64,000 bases of DNA from Gerris lacustris. Its lineage: Eukaryota; Arthropoda; Insecta; Hemiptera; Gerridae. The stretch spans positions 38,100,345 through 38,164,344 of the forward strand of contig OX578286.1 of the NCBI GenBank assembly GCA_951217055.1, in the 5' to 3' direction. The notes under the pieces were generated by a model. That model saw nothing but the letters and a program-made list of their open reading frames with translations. It did not search any database and was not told where the DNA came from. This document shows, piece after piece, positions 1 through 13,189 of the stretch (position 1 is the first letter of the stretch; every line of letters starts with the position of its first letter). Position numbers and translations under genes: made by a program.

Positions 1-1670
1 AAATTCCCTTTAAATAATTTCAACTCAACAGGAAATATAGACACAATAGAGGATTCGAGGAAAATGCTTTCGAAGTAGACACAAAAGAGAAACTGTATAT
101 TGAGAATTTGAAATAATCTAGCCTGTCAATATTTAGCTTTCAATTGAAAGTAATATAAATGATAAATGGGAGAAAGAAAATATTTACTCTAAGAGTTATC
201 GAGCTAGTGTTTGGTTTTGTTATTTATCTACTTCTTTCTTCTATTATTGTTTATTTTGAAGATCAATATAAAGGATAAATAGAAATAGAGTATACAAATA
301 AATAAAAATAGAGTATAACAAATAAATAGAAATATATTATAAAAATAAAATATAAATAGAGTATACAAAATAAATAGAAATAGAATATAACAAGAAATAG
401 AAGTTAATAGAAAAAGAAAATTATAAATATGAATAGAGCATAGAAATAAATAGAATATAACAAGAAACAGAAATGAACATAAAAAGAAATGGAAATAGAG
501 TTTAAAAAGAATAATAATTTCTTAAGGCTTAAGTAACTTAGAACTCAAAACTATTTATTTAATATTTTTACACGTCAACAACAATAAATAACCTTAACTT
601 TTGGTTAACCGTAATTGCATAGCTTGAGTGTGGCCTTCAGGGTTCAACTAGCCTATACGGGGCATCATTTATAGAAATGAAAAATACTGGCACATATAAT
701 TATATATGTGCTGTCTTTTCTATATATTGATAAAAATGGACCAATTATGGATTCTTCTTCATTTCATAAGTTTTCTCTTAATACAATTTCCATCTTCAGT
801 CCTCTATTTTGAGACACAGCTGTATACAGGTCGATTTTGGGAATCTTGGGCGTATGTATCTGTTTTAGATTACCTGGGCTTTGATGTAGCGTATCTGGTT
901 TTTCAAGAGAGTATGAAATGAAAAAGAATACATAAATAATGCAATTTATATCAATGTACAGGAAACACTTTAATTATGTATGCATTATATTTGTTAGTTT
1001 TTGCATTTCTATACATGATGCCCCATATAGGCTAGTCCAACCGCCTTCAGTGATCTTAATAATAATTATTTTTTCATTTCCATGTATTACTTATCCAAAT
1101 ATTAATAAAGTCTTTAAATAATCTAACTAGCATATCTAATGAAATCATACATAAATACTATAAAATAGAATACAATATAGAGAATAAAAGATTAGAAAAA
1201 AGATTATCCAAACAAAAAAATATTTATATAAAAAAAAGAAATATATAAGTGACTCATTTGTTCAAAGCTGTACTGCTTTTAGCCTATTCAAATCATCTCA
1301 GGTGTAACTTGATAATTAATAAATTCTATATAATATAATATGAACAAATATAATCATATACAAATACAACAGAATAAACTATAGAGAAACAAAAATATAA
1401 AGTAATAATAATAACCAGACAACAAAACGAAAATTTAAATAAAAAAAAATTAAGTGTGATAGAAAACAATGTTATTTGTGTACATAACATTATGCACTAA
1501 AAAATATGCGAGGTTTTGAAAAGTTTCAAGTATGCGATTTGTGTTATAGTTATTTATTTAACAAAGAAACTCAAACATTGTATATTACTTTTAGTTTTTT
1601 AAGTCAATCAATATGATACTTGGCCTTGTTTTGAATTAACCAATTTTTTAATATCTGGATTTATTTGTGT
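1..1670. other. AT-rich gene-free stretch
   Basis: No credible coding sequence or RNA gene is seen here. Positions about 250-510 are a degenerate low-complexity repeat built from AAATAGAAATAGAGTATA-like words. The short open frames lack family motifs and look like chance. Confidence 0.6.
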
Positions 1671-2368
1671 AACACACACAGTGGCATATCCAGCGGCTAG
1701 GTCTGGGGGGGGGGGGGGGGGGGGGCACATTCTAAGTCACTTAGATTGGGAGGGGGGTATACGTAGTGGTAACAAGAAAAGGATCTACTTATTCAACAAA
1801 GCAGCTGCCCCCCCCCCCCAAAAAAAAGTACAACTAATAAACAAAATAAATCTCCGCGCCCAAGTAACAACAACAGTTGTAAAACGTATTGGTTAGAAAA
1901 TGTTACGCTAATGCTTACTACAGTGCAATATCTTACTGTCTGCAGTTGTATTGGCGACACATCCCTTGACACTTCATCTCTCTCCCTACTCATATCATCT
2001 CATCTTGAAGCCTTAATTGAACAATTAACAGATTATATCCAGTTAAAGATATGATTGGATATTTGGTAGTCAATCCGTTTAATGAGCAAGCCAAACAAAA
2101 TGCTGACTTAAGTGCTCGTCTTCATGATGAACTGATAGAGCTATCAAGTGCTCAGGCAATGAAATTAACTTTCAACATTGCTTGTGCTGACAAATTTTGT
2201 ACTATCCATGAACGGAACTATCCAGAGCAGTGTTGAAAATTTTGATACCGTTTGCCACATATTCATTATAGTTATTTTCAACTGCGAACAAGCATTTTCC
2301 ATTATGGTGAATTTGAAAACAAAATAAAGAAATCAGTTGACACTGGAAAATGACATCTTTTGTGTGTT

Positions 2369-2894
2369 CAGTGGCGTATCCAGGGGGGCACAGGGGGCAT
2401 GTGCCCCCCCCCCCCCCCCAAACCCAATAGAGTAAAAAAAAAAAAAATACCGCCGTTTTTTTAATATAAATTTTTTGCATTCACCTCATATTCAATTTCA
2501 CCTTAGAAATGCATAAAAGAGCTGTTTTGAGAGGTCATATTTTCAAAATTTCCCCCGGACCCCCCGCCATAAATCCCCCCTCCCCAACTTTACAAAATCG
2601 ATTCAACAAGCTACACGTGATTGTTATGAGTAAATACAAATTTGTTTACACATAATAATTCAGAGGGGGTCGGTGAAATAGTCTACCTAAAAAAGGAGGC
2701 CTCTCGCCAAAAAAAATTGATGAGCAAAAAAATAAAAATTTACGTTCAGAACTGAATGGGCCCCCTGGTAATGGTATAGAAGTATTTACTATGCTTTAAA
2801 GGGACCCCCATCGACATTGGTACAAAGACAGTAGTTTTATGTTTTTATTGGATTGGGGGCCCACCCGCAAATCGGGCCCATAGTTACGCCACTG
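2369..2894. mobile_element. GC-ended TIR element, hAT-like (degenerate)
   Basis: The left end reads CAGTGGCGTATCCAGG and the right end, read on the other strand, CAGTGGCGTAACTATGG, so they form an inverted repeat. Runs of G and C sit just inside both ends. The flanking 8 bases do not match, so either the target duplication has decayed or the two ends belong to different copies. A second left-end-like sequence (CAGTGGCATATCCAG) lies at 1679, and a right-end-like sequence (TAGTTACGGCCCTG) near 3860-3875. The 1.7-3.9 kb interval is therefore probably a pile of related fragments. No transposase is visible. Confidence 0.5.
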
Positions 2895-4000
2895 ACTTCA
2901 ATATCCTTCTTGGCTTTTTGGTTGTAAAGAAACCATGGCCGCCCCGAAAGCCCGGGCCCCTGGGCAATTAAATTGGCACTGCGACTACAGCATACGTATA
3001 GACACGATATTATTTTTATTCTTTCACTTTAGTACTCAATTTACTAGGCAAATGCCAGGTTGGTCCACTCTTAAGTCAGTCCACAGACTGCCTATGATAC
3101 CCGTTTAAATACCTGCAAACAACCCTAACAAAAATCCAATCAAAAACTTCCGTTTAGAAAAATAAAAAAATATAAATATATACTCCGAAATTGTCCATTA
3201 TACCCTTCCCCAAATTTGATTAAAAAGCTCCAATCCCTTACAAAATATCAAAATTATAAAAAGGCACAAAATAACCCCTCTCAAAATAACATTATGGCTC
3301 CGGTAAACACAAATATTTTTTTTTGTTACTTATGCCAATAAAAAATTTGTTTAAAAAAAAAAAAAACTTTAGTACTGTTTTGTAGTTCACTCTTTATTGT
3401 TGGTACAATTCTTTTCAATTTAGATAACTAAGAAAAATATTTATTATCACATCCATCCCCCCCCCCCCAAAAGTGGAAAAAAGTGATATTTTTACCTCCC
3501 TCAAGAATTTTAACGACGCAGTCTGCGTCATAACCCCCCTCTGAGGGCACCCCTGTTATAAGTTATACATGTATTTATGTAGTAGCCTAACTAAATTAAC
3601 CTGGAGGTAGGTGAGGATTTAGCTATAGAGCCTAAATTAGACATTTTCGATTTTGGGTCATGCGCAAAATAAAATAGGTACTATAGATGTAGGTAAATTT
3701 GACCTCTAGAATGCATTAAAACACGTTTTGGGGCGTTATTTTTCAAAAAATTTCCGGGGGAGGACCCCCCGTACCCCCCTTTTTCCAGGGGGGGGGGAGG
3801 TATCCCCTCGACACCACGAAGGGCCCCCAGAATAATCTTGCCCCAGGGCCCCCAAGATTGTAGTTACGGCCCTGGTCAGTACACTGAGACATAGAGACTA
3901 ACAACTGTCTAGACTGAAAATCCAGTGTAATTTTTGTTCACAAATCAATGATAAGTATATGTCCTAAAGATTAATCTCAAAAGTTGTTAGAAACTTATTT
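2895..4000. other. gene-free stretch with transposon debris
   Basis: No gene is recognised. There are C-rich and G-rich runs (about 3455-3470, 3765-3800), a run of As (about 3352-3366), and a terminal-repeat-like fragment near 3860-3875. Confidence 0.5.
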
Positions 4001-5470
4001 TAGCCCTGGAATGCTAATGTTAACTGGATGGCTGGAATTACTAAATCTTTGTTGATTCAACTAACATATTATGTAGAAAATAAATTTTTGGGTTGAAACA
4101 CACTTTTAGGTTTCTGTACAAAGTACAAAAAGAATCCTTATATAACGGCTCTGTCTGTCTGTCCGTTGCTTGTTTCAATTCATAAACTACTATAGCTAGG
4201 AACATGAAATTTGGCACACAGGTGCATCTCGGAATTTGAGACAACTGGACACCTTTTGGACTTTTCACACTTAATATTTTCAAGATGGCGGCCAATATGG
4301 CGGGCAACTAAAAAAAGTTTTTAGTAACTATGACATGTTGTACATAAATTTAAAGGTCTTGAAGTGTAGAAAAAGAATATGCAATTATTAAAATTTTACA
4401 CTTAAAAGTTTCAAGATGGCGGCCAATATGGCGGGTGAATAAAACCAAGTTTTTAGTCACCATGACATGTTATATATCAATTTAAAGGTCATGAAGAGTA
4501 GAAAAAGAATATTACTATTAAAATTAGAGTAATTATATTACACTTAATCATTTTAACTTTAATGTACAGAAACCGGCGATTATCACCCCACGTACTTACG
4601 TGAATCGCGCCATACTTGTTGTTCAATTTGTGGTATTGCCTGACCATAGGTCAATAGAGTGAGTGAGTCTAGGTTGTTTACTTTTGAGTGGGAGGAAGTG
4701 TGTAGCCTGCCCCCCCCCCCTTTTCTAGTTCAGTTGGGAAAGAGATCTCTACCGGTCCACATGATCTCTCTTTCACATAATCTCTCTCTCTCTCTCTCAT
4801 CTCATCTCATTCACCTCACTCAGATCATCTCTGCACCTCAAGAAAATCATCACCACCATCTCTGCTGAGAGGGCCCTCTCCTCACCACCTTCACTCAACA
4901 TCATCACCAGGTACCCTCTTCATTTCACCACTTTATTATTCTAAGTTTCCCTACAGTCCATTTTACCATACCACACTTGTTATAAACAGAAAACTATTAA
5001 GAGCGAGATTTACGAACATTTGATAAAAAAAATAAATTAGTAGAAACATCAAAATACATCTGAAATTAAGTGAACAATAATGCACCAGGCCCCATGCCAC
5101 AATCCCTAAGCCCAATGCTCCTCTTAAGTTACCGGCCTCTGGCTAAAGACCAATTACCCTAGGCTTATTGCCCCTTATCCTAGACCCATTGCCCCTTATC
5201 CTAGGGCCATTGCCCCATTCATTTTGTACCAATTAATTACATTTAATATTAAACGTTAGTCGAATTGATGAAGTTTTGAATAGAACTTACCAAGAAACGA
5301 ATGCATGCTTAAAAGAACTTCTACACTGGCAGGTGTGTTACAAACCAATGCAAGCACTGCAGAAGGATGGGGTACCTATAACCATTACAAATGAGCATGG
5401 AAGGCAAAGGGACAAACAGTGCACGTCACTCTTCCCCCACGCTTTGACGCACGCTTATATAGTTTACTAT
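4001..5470 (-). mobile_element. remnant of the same family as 39026-39875 (piggyBac-like)
   Basis: The end near 4004 (CCCTGGAATGCTAATG, then a TGGATGGCTGG-like stretch) matches the right end of the element at 39026-39875 read on the other strand. The stretch 5090-5270 (repeated GCCCCTTATCCTAG words) and 5270-5400 (GCAGGTGTGTTAC, GCAAGCACTGCAGA) match its left half in inverted order. The copy lacks a clear second end and contains foreign sequence at about 4100-4560 (the CCGCCATATTGG repeat). No intact open frame is present. Confidence 0.45.
4240..4540. repeat. GGCGGCCAATATGGCGG repeat family, two units
   Basis: Two tandem units of roughly 150 bp each carry CAAGATGGCGGCCAATATGG. The same family occurs, inverted, in at least five units at 59180-59760 inside the large TIR element. 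The open frames at 4041-4307 and 59721-59909 share a short similar peptide only because of this shared DNA repeat. Confidence 0.65.
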
Positions 5471-5645
5471 TGACCACACCATACTCGCTTCGGCGGTACA
5501 ATGTACAAATGTATGATGTGTGAAGTAGCTGGAACTCTCCACCACGGGGCGTAAAAAGGGCCTAAGTGATGGCCTAATTGCAAGCTTCGAACAAGTGGTT
5601 CGTCCTACCCGTTCTAGTAGGAAGTACTAGACTACTACTACTACC
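5468..5645. repeat. dispersed repeat, copy 1
   Basis: About 178 bp matches 50256-50424 in the same orientation, sharing GGCGGTACAATGTACA, GAACAAGTGGTTCGTCCTAC and an ACTACTACTAC tail. Two dispersed copies with a simple-repeat tail suggest a short retroposon, but a clear pol III promoter is not visible. Confidence 0.55.
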
Positions 5646-6419
5646 CCAGGATTTCCCCATCCACTAAGTCCTCCTCTTTTACTGTTCTTCTCCAGATCTT
5701 CCTAGGCTGACCCTTTTTACTTTTCGTTACCTTAAAAGGAAAAGTATTTTTTTCACCCCCAAAAAAGCCAAAAACAAAATTTCAAAAGGATTTTCTGTTT
5801 TGGGTGCTTTTATGACCAGCAGTAGTGTCTGTCTGTATCACGTATAACTCCCACAATTTTTAAGCTAGAGTTGAAATTTGGTATAAAAATCTTCCTTTAA
5901 CCCTCGGGTGCGTGCAGTGTAATAGAGACATGAGGAGGCACGCACCCCTGATACAATCTATTTTAAATGCCCACACATAAACTAAATTTAGTAACTTGAA
6001 ATAATTTTAGCAAAATATTATAAAACATTAAATTGTTGACTGTGTGACGCGAGGTCTGTTTTAACTTTTTCTTCCCTGGTCTTGCCCAGGTACTGGACCA
6101 TTTTGCATTTCGTTTGAAAATGTTTGTTACGCGCTTACGACCAAACGCTTTGTTCGATTTTCTTCAAATTTGGCATGGATGTTCTTTAAAGTCATACAAA
6201 ATAACGTATGAGTTTTATATTTAATGAATTTAATTTTAAATTTTTTATTAAAAAAATAAAATAAAACAAAAAAAATTTTTTTTTTCCACTTTTTTTCCAA
6301 AAAGAAAAAATTGTTTTGTTTTCTTGAAATTTGGAATAGATGTTCCTTTAAGAAATTAAAATCGATTTATATGGTTTATTTGCTTAAAAAATGTTTAGAA
6401 TTAGCATACAAATAACCTT

Positions 6420-6505
6420 CCCAGCAGGGAATCGAACCCGGTCCGACGGTGAGATGGAGACTTAAGAGGCCGGCGGCATACTCTGCGTGTGTTTCGCGCG
6501 CAGGT
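6420..6505 (-). repeat. possible tRNA-derived SINE fragment
   Basis: On the minus strand a B-box-like GGGTTCGATTCC (about 6430-6441) lies inside a GC-rich patch that stands out from the AT-rich surroundings. No convincing A box is seen, so this is only a candidate fragment. Confidence 0.3.
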
Positions 6506-7304
6506 ATTATTTATTATTTTACAATACACATCGCCATTTTTCTTTTTTAATTGCTTAGTGTTCATTACCTACAAGTCTCTTTTGTCTTTCGCCGACAAGA
6601 ATATGTATGTATACTTCATAATAGGTAAGATTATTTGTTATTGTTGTAAGTCTTTCTGCGTATTTATCTTATTTTACTTCCACTTGCCTCTAAATTTTGT
6701 TATCTAAATTGCCCTAACTCCTGACAACCTAGCAACCTGAAACTTGCACAGATTAATTATTTCTGACAACCATACCATAACCGGTTAATATGTTTCGTCG
6801 GGAGGGGAATTATTAATATAAAACTAGAAGTGAAAATAAAACAATTCCAATTACCCAGACTGATTGTACGGTAATTACAAGTATAAAAGAGTACCTTTGG
6901 TAGTAAGAGAACGAGAAAGAGAAACCACTCACCGATTGCCGAGACGTCTTCTATCGAGATGTAGGGAGGCCTCCCTGAAGTCACCTGATTCTTGATCAAC
7001 TAATCCACCGTACCGGTCCACAATTAACACTATAAATTTGATTTCTCTGACTTCCGGATTATTATATATATATATGATCGAGTTGCCACCGAAAGAGCGA
7101 GAGTGTGTCCGACCAGACATCGAGAGCGCAACTGAGAGGTCTGTATAACCTTTCAACCTACCTCAAGGCGCGTCAATACGAATAGTAAACAAAGCTACTA
7201 ATCGGATATAGAAACTGAACACTGATGAATATTTAATTTCGAGGTTAGAGTTACAAACAATAACAAAACATAATATTAAAGGTGACAACAACAAAATAAT
7301 ATTA

Positions 7305-8112
7305 CAGTAGAGTCTCGCTTATCCGGACCCCGCTAGTCCGGACATCCGTTTAATCCGGACGGGCCAAAAACTATGTACAAATTGGAACCAGGGCCTGTTC
7401 AGATTTATGAATAAATTAAGATAATTGGAGTTTCTACTTTTATTGTCTATTAAAAATTTATAAAATTGTTCCTAGTATAGTTTACAGGTGTATATTCCAA
7501 CGTTCTAACACGAGGAATACCCGGTATTTTGGTTAAAAATAAACAGATTTAGAATAATTAGGAATAAGTAAGAACATCGATGAATCTGTTTCGGTTCCAT
7601 AGAAATGTTAGGAGCGGAAGATATAAAGGGAGTGTATTCCAATATATACAATGTTATGTGACTGAGATGTGGAGAGGGTTTTAAGAAACATATAGCGGCG
7701 GCTCAACGCAGTTCCATGAAATTTCGCCAAGCCGCCAATGTCTAATGTCTCAACTTTTTGTGAAATGATTATCGTTCCTCGAATTTCATATCGGAACACA
7801 GGAAGTTCTTCTCAGGAAGTTCTATACCTGCCACCTGCGTAATAGATTGTCGATTTAATTTAATTAATTTATATTCGGATATTCGGACTGGTGACAGAAC
7901 AGCTCTTAACTTAAATAGTGGACCTGCGTTGTACAAGCATGTTTTGGAGACTAATAAAAGTAATTTTTACGATAAAAACATTTATTTTAATAAGCTTTAC
8001 CCTACTAAAACTTGTTTTATAGACATTTTAAAACTGATTCCGTTTAATCCGGACTTTCGGTAATCCGGACTGGGTACGGTCCCTTCAAACCCGGATTAAC
8101 GAGACTCTACTG
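7305..8112. mobile_element. pogo/Tc1-mariner-like non-autonomous element A
   Basis: Inverted termini CAGTAGAGTCTCGCTTATCC (left) and the matching GGATTAACGAGACTCTACTG (right) are flanked on both sides by TA, the Tc1/mariner superfamily target duplication. The element is 808 bp and about 90 percent similar, in inverted orientation, to element B at 26658-27443. A short open frame (7608-7799 minus) is shared with B but shows no DDE motif I can recognise. This is probably an internally deleted derivative. Confidence 0.75.
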
Positions 8113-8819
8113 TATAATTGAAAGTTACAAAGCTTGCGGACTGTATTTATTAAGGATATTAAATTACAAATGATGGGAAATAATATAAATTTGTTCATGA
8201 ATAGAAGGTATAAAAGGATAGCTTAAATTATAGTACAATACCAGGTAAGTAGATGAAGATATAGGCATAGATAGGATAATTCACAGATATGATACACAGA
8301 TAAATAATGTTTTAAGATAAAAAAAATATTAAAGTAAATATAAACAATCTAAATAAAAAGGAATGAAAACATAATGTGATGAGTAAGTGCTATATGAGGT
8401 AATAATACAAAACAATGCCTAGTCAGGTTTGATAACCAGGCAAGAAAAGACCATAAAAATAACTTAAATCTAAACAAAGATTAACTAAACCAAATTAAAC
8501 AAAATTATAAACAATGAAGATAACTGATTATTTTTAACTAACTACAGGATTAAACATAATAGTTAATTAATTAATTAACTATTTATTGATAAGTTAATCA
8601 TTTTGTTGGTTAATCTGTCTCTTAATCTTGTAAACTAAATATAACCAACTCTCCGACTATTTAGAAAGCCGAAACTTTTACAAATTATTATTTAATACTG
8701 GCTACAATACAATAATCAGTCATTAGTTAATTCATTTGTTAACTACTAATTAATTAGTTAATCAAATTGTTAACTATTCAATAATTATTAATCAATTAGT
8801 TTGTTTTCTGTTTGTCGTC

Positions 8820-9113
8820 AAATTTTATACCCTAAATTTGACTCACTTCCGAATTTGGCAGGAATTGTCCTTGAAGTCATTACAAGTGAATTATATAAAG
8901 GTTTTTGCATTTTTGGACGTCACGAGTTCTACTGTTCACAGAACTACTAGTTATTATTTTTTTTATTTATAAAATACCATTGTTTAGTCTCATAATTAGC
9001 AAGCATAAAATCAGTCACTTTCAAATAATAATTTTCATATATTTTCTTTTATAGTTATATTTTTATTATTTTATTTTGAGTACAGGTACTACATTAATTT
9101 ATTTTGTATTATA
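8820..9113. repeat. left part of duplicated segment, copy 1 (interrupted)
   Basis: The sequence from about 8985 to 9113 (TAGTCTCATAATTAGCAAGC to TTTGTATTATA) matches 14228-14330. The match resumes at 13190 after the 4.1-kb TIR element, so the element split this copy. Confidence 0.65.
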
Positions 9114-9373
9114 CAGGGTGGTCCAAAGTCTCCCCCCCCCCCTCTTAACTTTTGAACGGTTTGAGATAAATTAATGAAACTTGGGGGGATCTCTACCATG
9201 CAAAGGGAAGTTTTGCCCCCAGACCACCTAACTTCGAAATTTTAACCTGGAATGTATATTTTTGATAGCAGATTTAGCTTCTTCGGTAAAAAATAAAAAT
9301 ATTTTTCTTCAAACTTTTTTTTCTATCTCCAATATTTTGCCCCCTATAAGGTCTCTACCATTTTTTTAAAAAG

Positions 9374-9420
9374 GTGAGTCACTTCACAGAGGGATCAGAT
9401 CCCTTTGTGAAGTGACTCAC
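9374..9420. repeat. 47-bp hairpin
   Basis: GTGAGTCACTTCACAGAGGG pairs with CCCTTTGTGAAGTGACTCAC across a few-base loop. It lies just inside the left terminal repeat of the 4.1-kb element. Confidence 0.7.
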
Positions 9421-10259
9421 ATTTTTCCTTAATTTAATTTATTTTAATTGGTTAAGACTCTTTATTGACGAGTTACTTCATATGTGATAATTTGTTTTTA
9501 TATAAAAAAAAAATCTTTCTTGACTTATTGCAAGTACTCCTGCAATTTTATTTATTTTCTAAAGAATTTTTACCCAAAAAGGTTTGAAAATGTCCTAAAA
9601 AGGGACGAAATATAACCATATTTTTTAAAAAACAAAAATGAATTAGTTCATTTTTTATTTTTTTATAAAGAAAAACCCCTATTGACACAATACAAAGAAA
9701 TTACTTATTAAAATTAAAGGGGACAACCAAAATTGAAATGGTTAATAAAGATCGCTAAAACTATTAAAGCGGAGCTAAACGTTTATAATAGAGAAAACAA
9801 CCTTTTTACCGATATCTTACGTTCTAACATAACGATTTTAATAAAACTTCATATACTCCATCTAATGCACAATTGAAACAGGTATGTAAAATTTCAACTT
9901 GATACAAGCAAAATTCTTTGCGTGGTGACGAGATACATTTATAGAGATGTGCGTTATTTAACGTAATAGGTAAAATAATAGGGTTCCAACTGTGTCACCT
10001 ATTACAGACGTGACAGTGACTTGGTTAAAGCTATTAAATTTGTCACTGGTTACGGAACGGCCCCTAAATATTTTTAAGGTAGGTGTAGGTTAGGTAGTAA
10101 GTAGTAGGGTAGCATCATGTGGTAGTAGTGGGGGAAGGTTCCTTTTCCTACATGTAAGCCTTTGGCCTGTACCCTTCTCTACTTAGCAGAAAGCCCTCTC
10201 TCTACCTGGTTCCGTTCCACACAGAGACAAGTGACAAGGGATAAGATATAATAAATATT

Positions 10260-10520
10260 AAATATGACGTTTTGAATACTGGAACTGGAGGTTCCAATAC
10301 CTATTATTTTATTATTAGGTGACAAAGTAACGAAAAGAATGTCCTAATACCCAATATCCAGACTAATACCTGCTTCGTAAAATATTAAATATGAAGTTTT
10401 GAATACTGGAACTGGAAGTTCCAATACCTATTATTTTATTAATAGGTGACAATGTCACGGAAAGAAAGCCCTAATACCTGCTTCGTTCCTTGAGGGCACC
10501 ATAACCAGACCAGTTACGGT
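10260..10520. repeat. direct duplication of about 120 bp
   Basis: The segment AATATTAAATATGACGTTTT to about TACCTGCTTCG at 10255-10378 is followed immediately by a second copy at 10381-10485. Both carry a GGAACTGGAGGTTCC-like palindrome and a CTATTATTTTATTA stretch found again in the 12433-12837 array. Confidence 0.6.
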
Positions 10521-10666
10521 GACAAGATTTAATAGTTTTTTTTTAAACACCTGAACCAATACTCTATATCTTGAAATATCGGGCTTTCATCGGCCACTAT
10601 TTTTTAATATTTTCTCGTGCTGATTTAACTCTTCTCTCTACTCGACTTGTCCGTTACTTACCTATA

Positions 10667-11504
10667 CTGTAAAATCTCGCGTATAATATGCACTTTTTTC
10701 TAAAATCGGGGTGCGTATTATACACGAGTGAAAATATTACTTTGTTTACAATTTAATTTTTACCTCAATAATTAAAAAAAAGCCAGCTATTACAGTAGTA
10801 TATATATCGTTTTCGGGTGTTTTACACATATTATAAAACATGAACGTAAATATACTTTTTTTTATAAAAACTGATTTTATGTATCTTATCGTATTTATTT
10901 TTGGTAAGGTATCTACCTACTTATTTGTATTCTCTCTTTTTCAGACAGAGAGACTTGTTTCTTGTTATCATCAAAGTTATTTTATTTTATTTCGGTAATT
11001 GATCAAAGTAATTGATAAAGTACATATATACATATTATATATATATATATAATATAAAGATAAGTTTTACACCGGCAACGCCGTGAGATTACAACGGCTT
11101 GATTACAAACGGCTCAAAGGCAATTAACAATTCTACGAATTGTTAATGTCTTTATATTTATTATTCCTAGTAATGATAAATATTCAGAAGAATACCTATC
11201 CATAATTTTATTTATGGATAATTAGATATCTTAAAAACAGTATGTACCTAGTTTTCTGTAAGTACGTTGCAAAGTTTTTAAACTTTAAACTATTAAAAAT
11301 TATTATTGTCTCACGTTCGCAGATAATAGTTTAGCTTTAGTTGTCGTGTAATTGTGATAAAAATATAAAGCTATACATATTTGAAATTACAGTACAATGT
11401 GCAAAATATTAAATTTATTTTAACTGCTTATTATACGCGACTATTTAATTTTCCACAAATTTTAGTTAAAATTTTGCCTGTGTATTATACACGAGATTTT
11501 AATG
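10667..11504. mobile_element. pogo-like non-autonomous element nested in the hAT-like element
   Basis: Left terminus CTGTAAAATCTCGCGTATAA and right terminus (complement) CATTAAAATCTCGTGTATAA are inverted repeats flanked by TA on both sides. The element is 838 bp and AT-rich, with a (TA)n run near 11038-11060. A related end-like sequence lies at 12345-12400. No transposase frame is present. Confidence 0.65.
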
Positions 11505-12432
11505 TAGTACTTATGCTCATCTCTATTACTTTGTTTTATCACTCCTTTTTATAATTCACTCCACATTGTATTATTGGTTAATATTACATGCATATATGAC
11601 AAAAGTGTGTATTGATTTCGAAGTATTTATTTAAAACAACTACTGACCTCCCCCCCCCCTCCTCATTTCCTAGACGAATATAATTTAAATTTAGGGTATA
11701 TTATAAGGAATAATAAAAATTATAATATCGGGTTTAACTTTATATATCTTCAAAGCGTTGTTGTTCTTGCTTTGCTTGTTATTATTTTAATATTTTGTAT
11801 AATTGTAAAGTTGTAATGAAAAATAAAACATTTGTCCCCCAGGTACTTAGACTCTACCCCAAGACCCCAATAATCCTACACACCTTTGATCCTCTACAAG
11901 ATGTTAATTCCTCTTTTGCCGATAGCCCGGACACCGCCCTCCCACTTTCCTAATGACACCACCGCACCGTTATAATAGCTTATGGCTTATAGACAATTGT
12001 AAATGAATTGTTCCATGACATTGAAATCATATTTCTTTAATCTAATTTTGGTTCGTTTCCGGGTGTTTTCTGTTTCATGCAATAATTAGATTTTGACTTT
12101 CCTTTCATTTTCATAACTTTATTAAAATTTAAATCATTTTATTCAAGTTTATTTATTTAATTTAAATTACATAATGAATGAATAAATACTCATTTACTCA
12201 TTTTTATTATTATGTACTTCTAAATATTATGTAAAAAGATTGTTCAGACAATGCTTTGAAGATATAATACGTTATTATAATTTTTATTATCTTTTTATAA
12301 TACCCAAAATTATACCTAATTATATTCGTCTATGATATAGCGACTTATAATATCTCGCGTACAATACGCACATTTTTCCCTCCAAAATCGGGGTGCGTAT
12401 TATTAGGTTTCTGGTTTGCAGAGGTTTTAAAC

Positions 12433-12837
12433 TTGCAGGTAGCAGATATTTTTTTCAGTGACAGTGACATTGTCACCTATTAAAAAAATAATAGGTATTG
12501 GTACCTAATGCCAGATCTGGAACGAATCCTTAGAGGAACGTTGCAGGTAGCAGAAATTTTTTTCAGTGACAGTGACATTGTCACCTATTAAAAAAATAAT
12601 AGGTATTGGTACCTATTACCAGATCTGGAACGAATCCTTAGAGGAACATTGCAGGTAGCAGAAATTTTTTTCAGTGACAGTGACATTGTCACCTATTAAA
12701 AAAATAATAGGTATTGGTACCTAATACCAGATCTGGAACGAATCCTTAGAGGAACGTTGCAGGTAGCAGAAATTTTTTTCAGTGACAGTGACATTGTCAC
12801 CTATTAAAAAAATAATAGGTATTGGTACCTATTACCA
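12433..12837. repeat. 108-bp tandem repeat, nearly four units
   Basis: Units start with TTGCAGGTAGCAGAAATTTT at 12433, 12541, 12649 and 12757, a strict 108-bp period. Each contains the palindrome-rich words GTGACAGTGACATTGTCACC and GGTATTGGTACC. It lies next to the right end of the hAT-like element, so it is probably an expanded subterminal region. Confidence 0.8.
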
Positions 12838-13189
12838 GGTCGGAGCTGGAACGGTGTCACCTATTACTCAGATTTAATAGTTTAGCCCATCCCTATACAT
12901 TTATAATAATTGTTTAAAAGCTACCACGGGTGGTGAAGATTGTTATAGTCGTATAGTGTATAGGTTTGTTTAGGAAGTAAAGCTTTGTACCGAGTACCCC
13001 CACTCTTCCCCCACACTACCCTCTTCCACTTATCTTCAACTATGACATTCTTCGTGATTAATAAATTTCAATATTCAGTATTTCATTGCAATACGCTCGC
13101 TTCAATGATAGAGCCACGCGATGCCTAGTTCATCTCAAACCGTTCAAAAGTTAAGAGGGGGGGGGGGGGGAGACTTTTGGACCACCCTG

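Larger units (their letters stand above)
9942..12895. mobile_element. hAT-like non-autonomous element, 8-bp target duplication
   Basis: The termini TAGAGATGTGCG and (complement of the right end) TAGGGATGGGCT are imperfect inverted repeats. TACATTTA flanks the element exactly on both sides (9934-9941 and 12896-12903), an 8-bp duplication typical of hAT elements. A related copy of the host element at 24050-24490 lacks this insert, which supports the boundaries. Inside are subterminal inverted GTGACANTGTCAC words, a tandem array and a nested pogo-like element. No transposase is visible. Confidence 0.8.
9114..13189. mobile_element. 4.1-kb TIR element with TA target duplication
   Basis: The ends are inverted repeats of about 50 bp, beginning CAGGGTGGTCCAAAGTCTCC on the left and ending CTTTTGGACCACCCTG on the right, both followed inward by a C/G run and CTTAACTTTTGAACGGTTTG. 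TA flanks both sides. The paralogous segment at 14228-14576 reads straight through the insertion point with a single TA, which confirms the boundaries and points to a Tc1/mariner-type transposase. About 2.95 kb of the interior is a later hAT-like insertion. No transposase frame survives. Confidence 0.8.

Noticed and set aside
4041..4307. 88-codon minus-strand frame similar to 59721-59909
   Set aside because: The similarity comes from the shared CCGCCATATTGG DNA repeat; neither has coding features.
7608..7799. Transposase fragment shared by elements A and B (63 codons)
   Set aside because: The peptide is conserved only as much as the surrounding DNA and has no DDE or DNA-binding motif.
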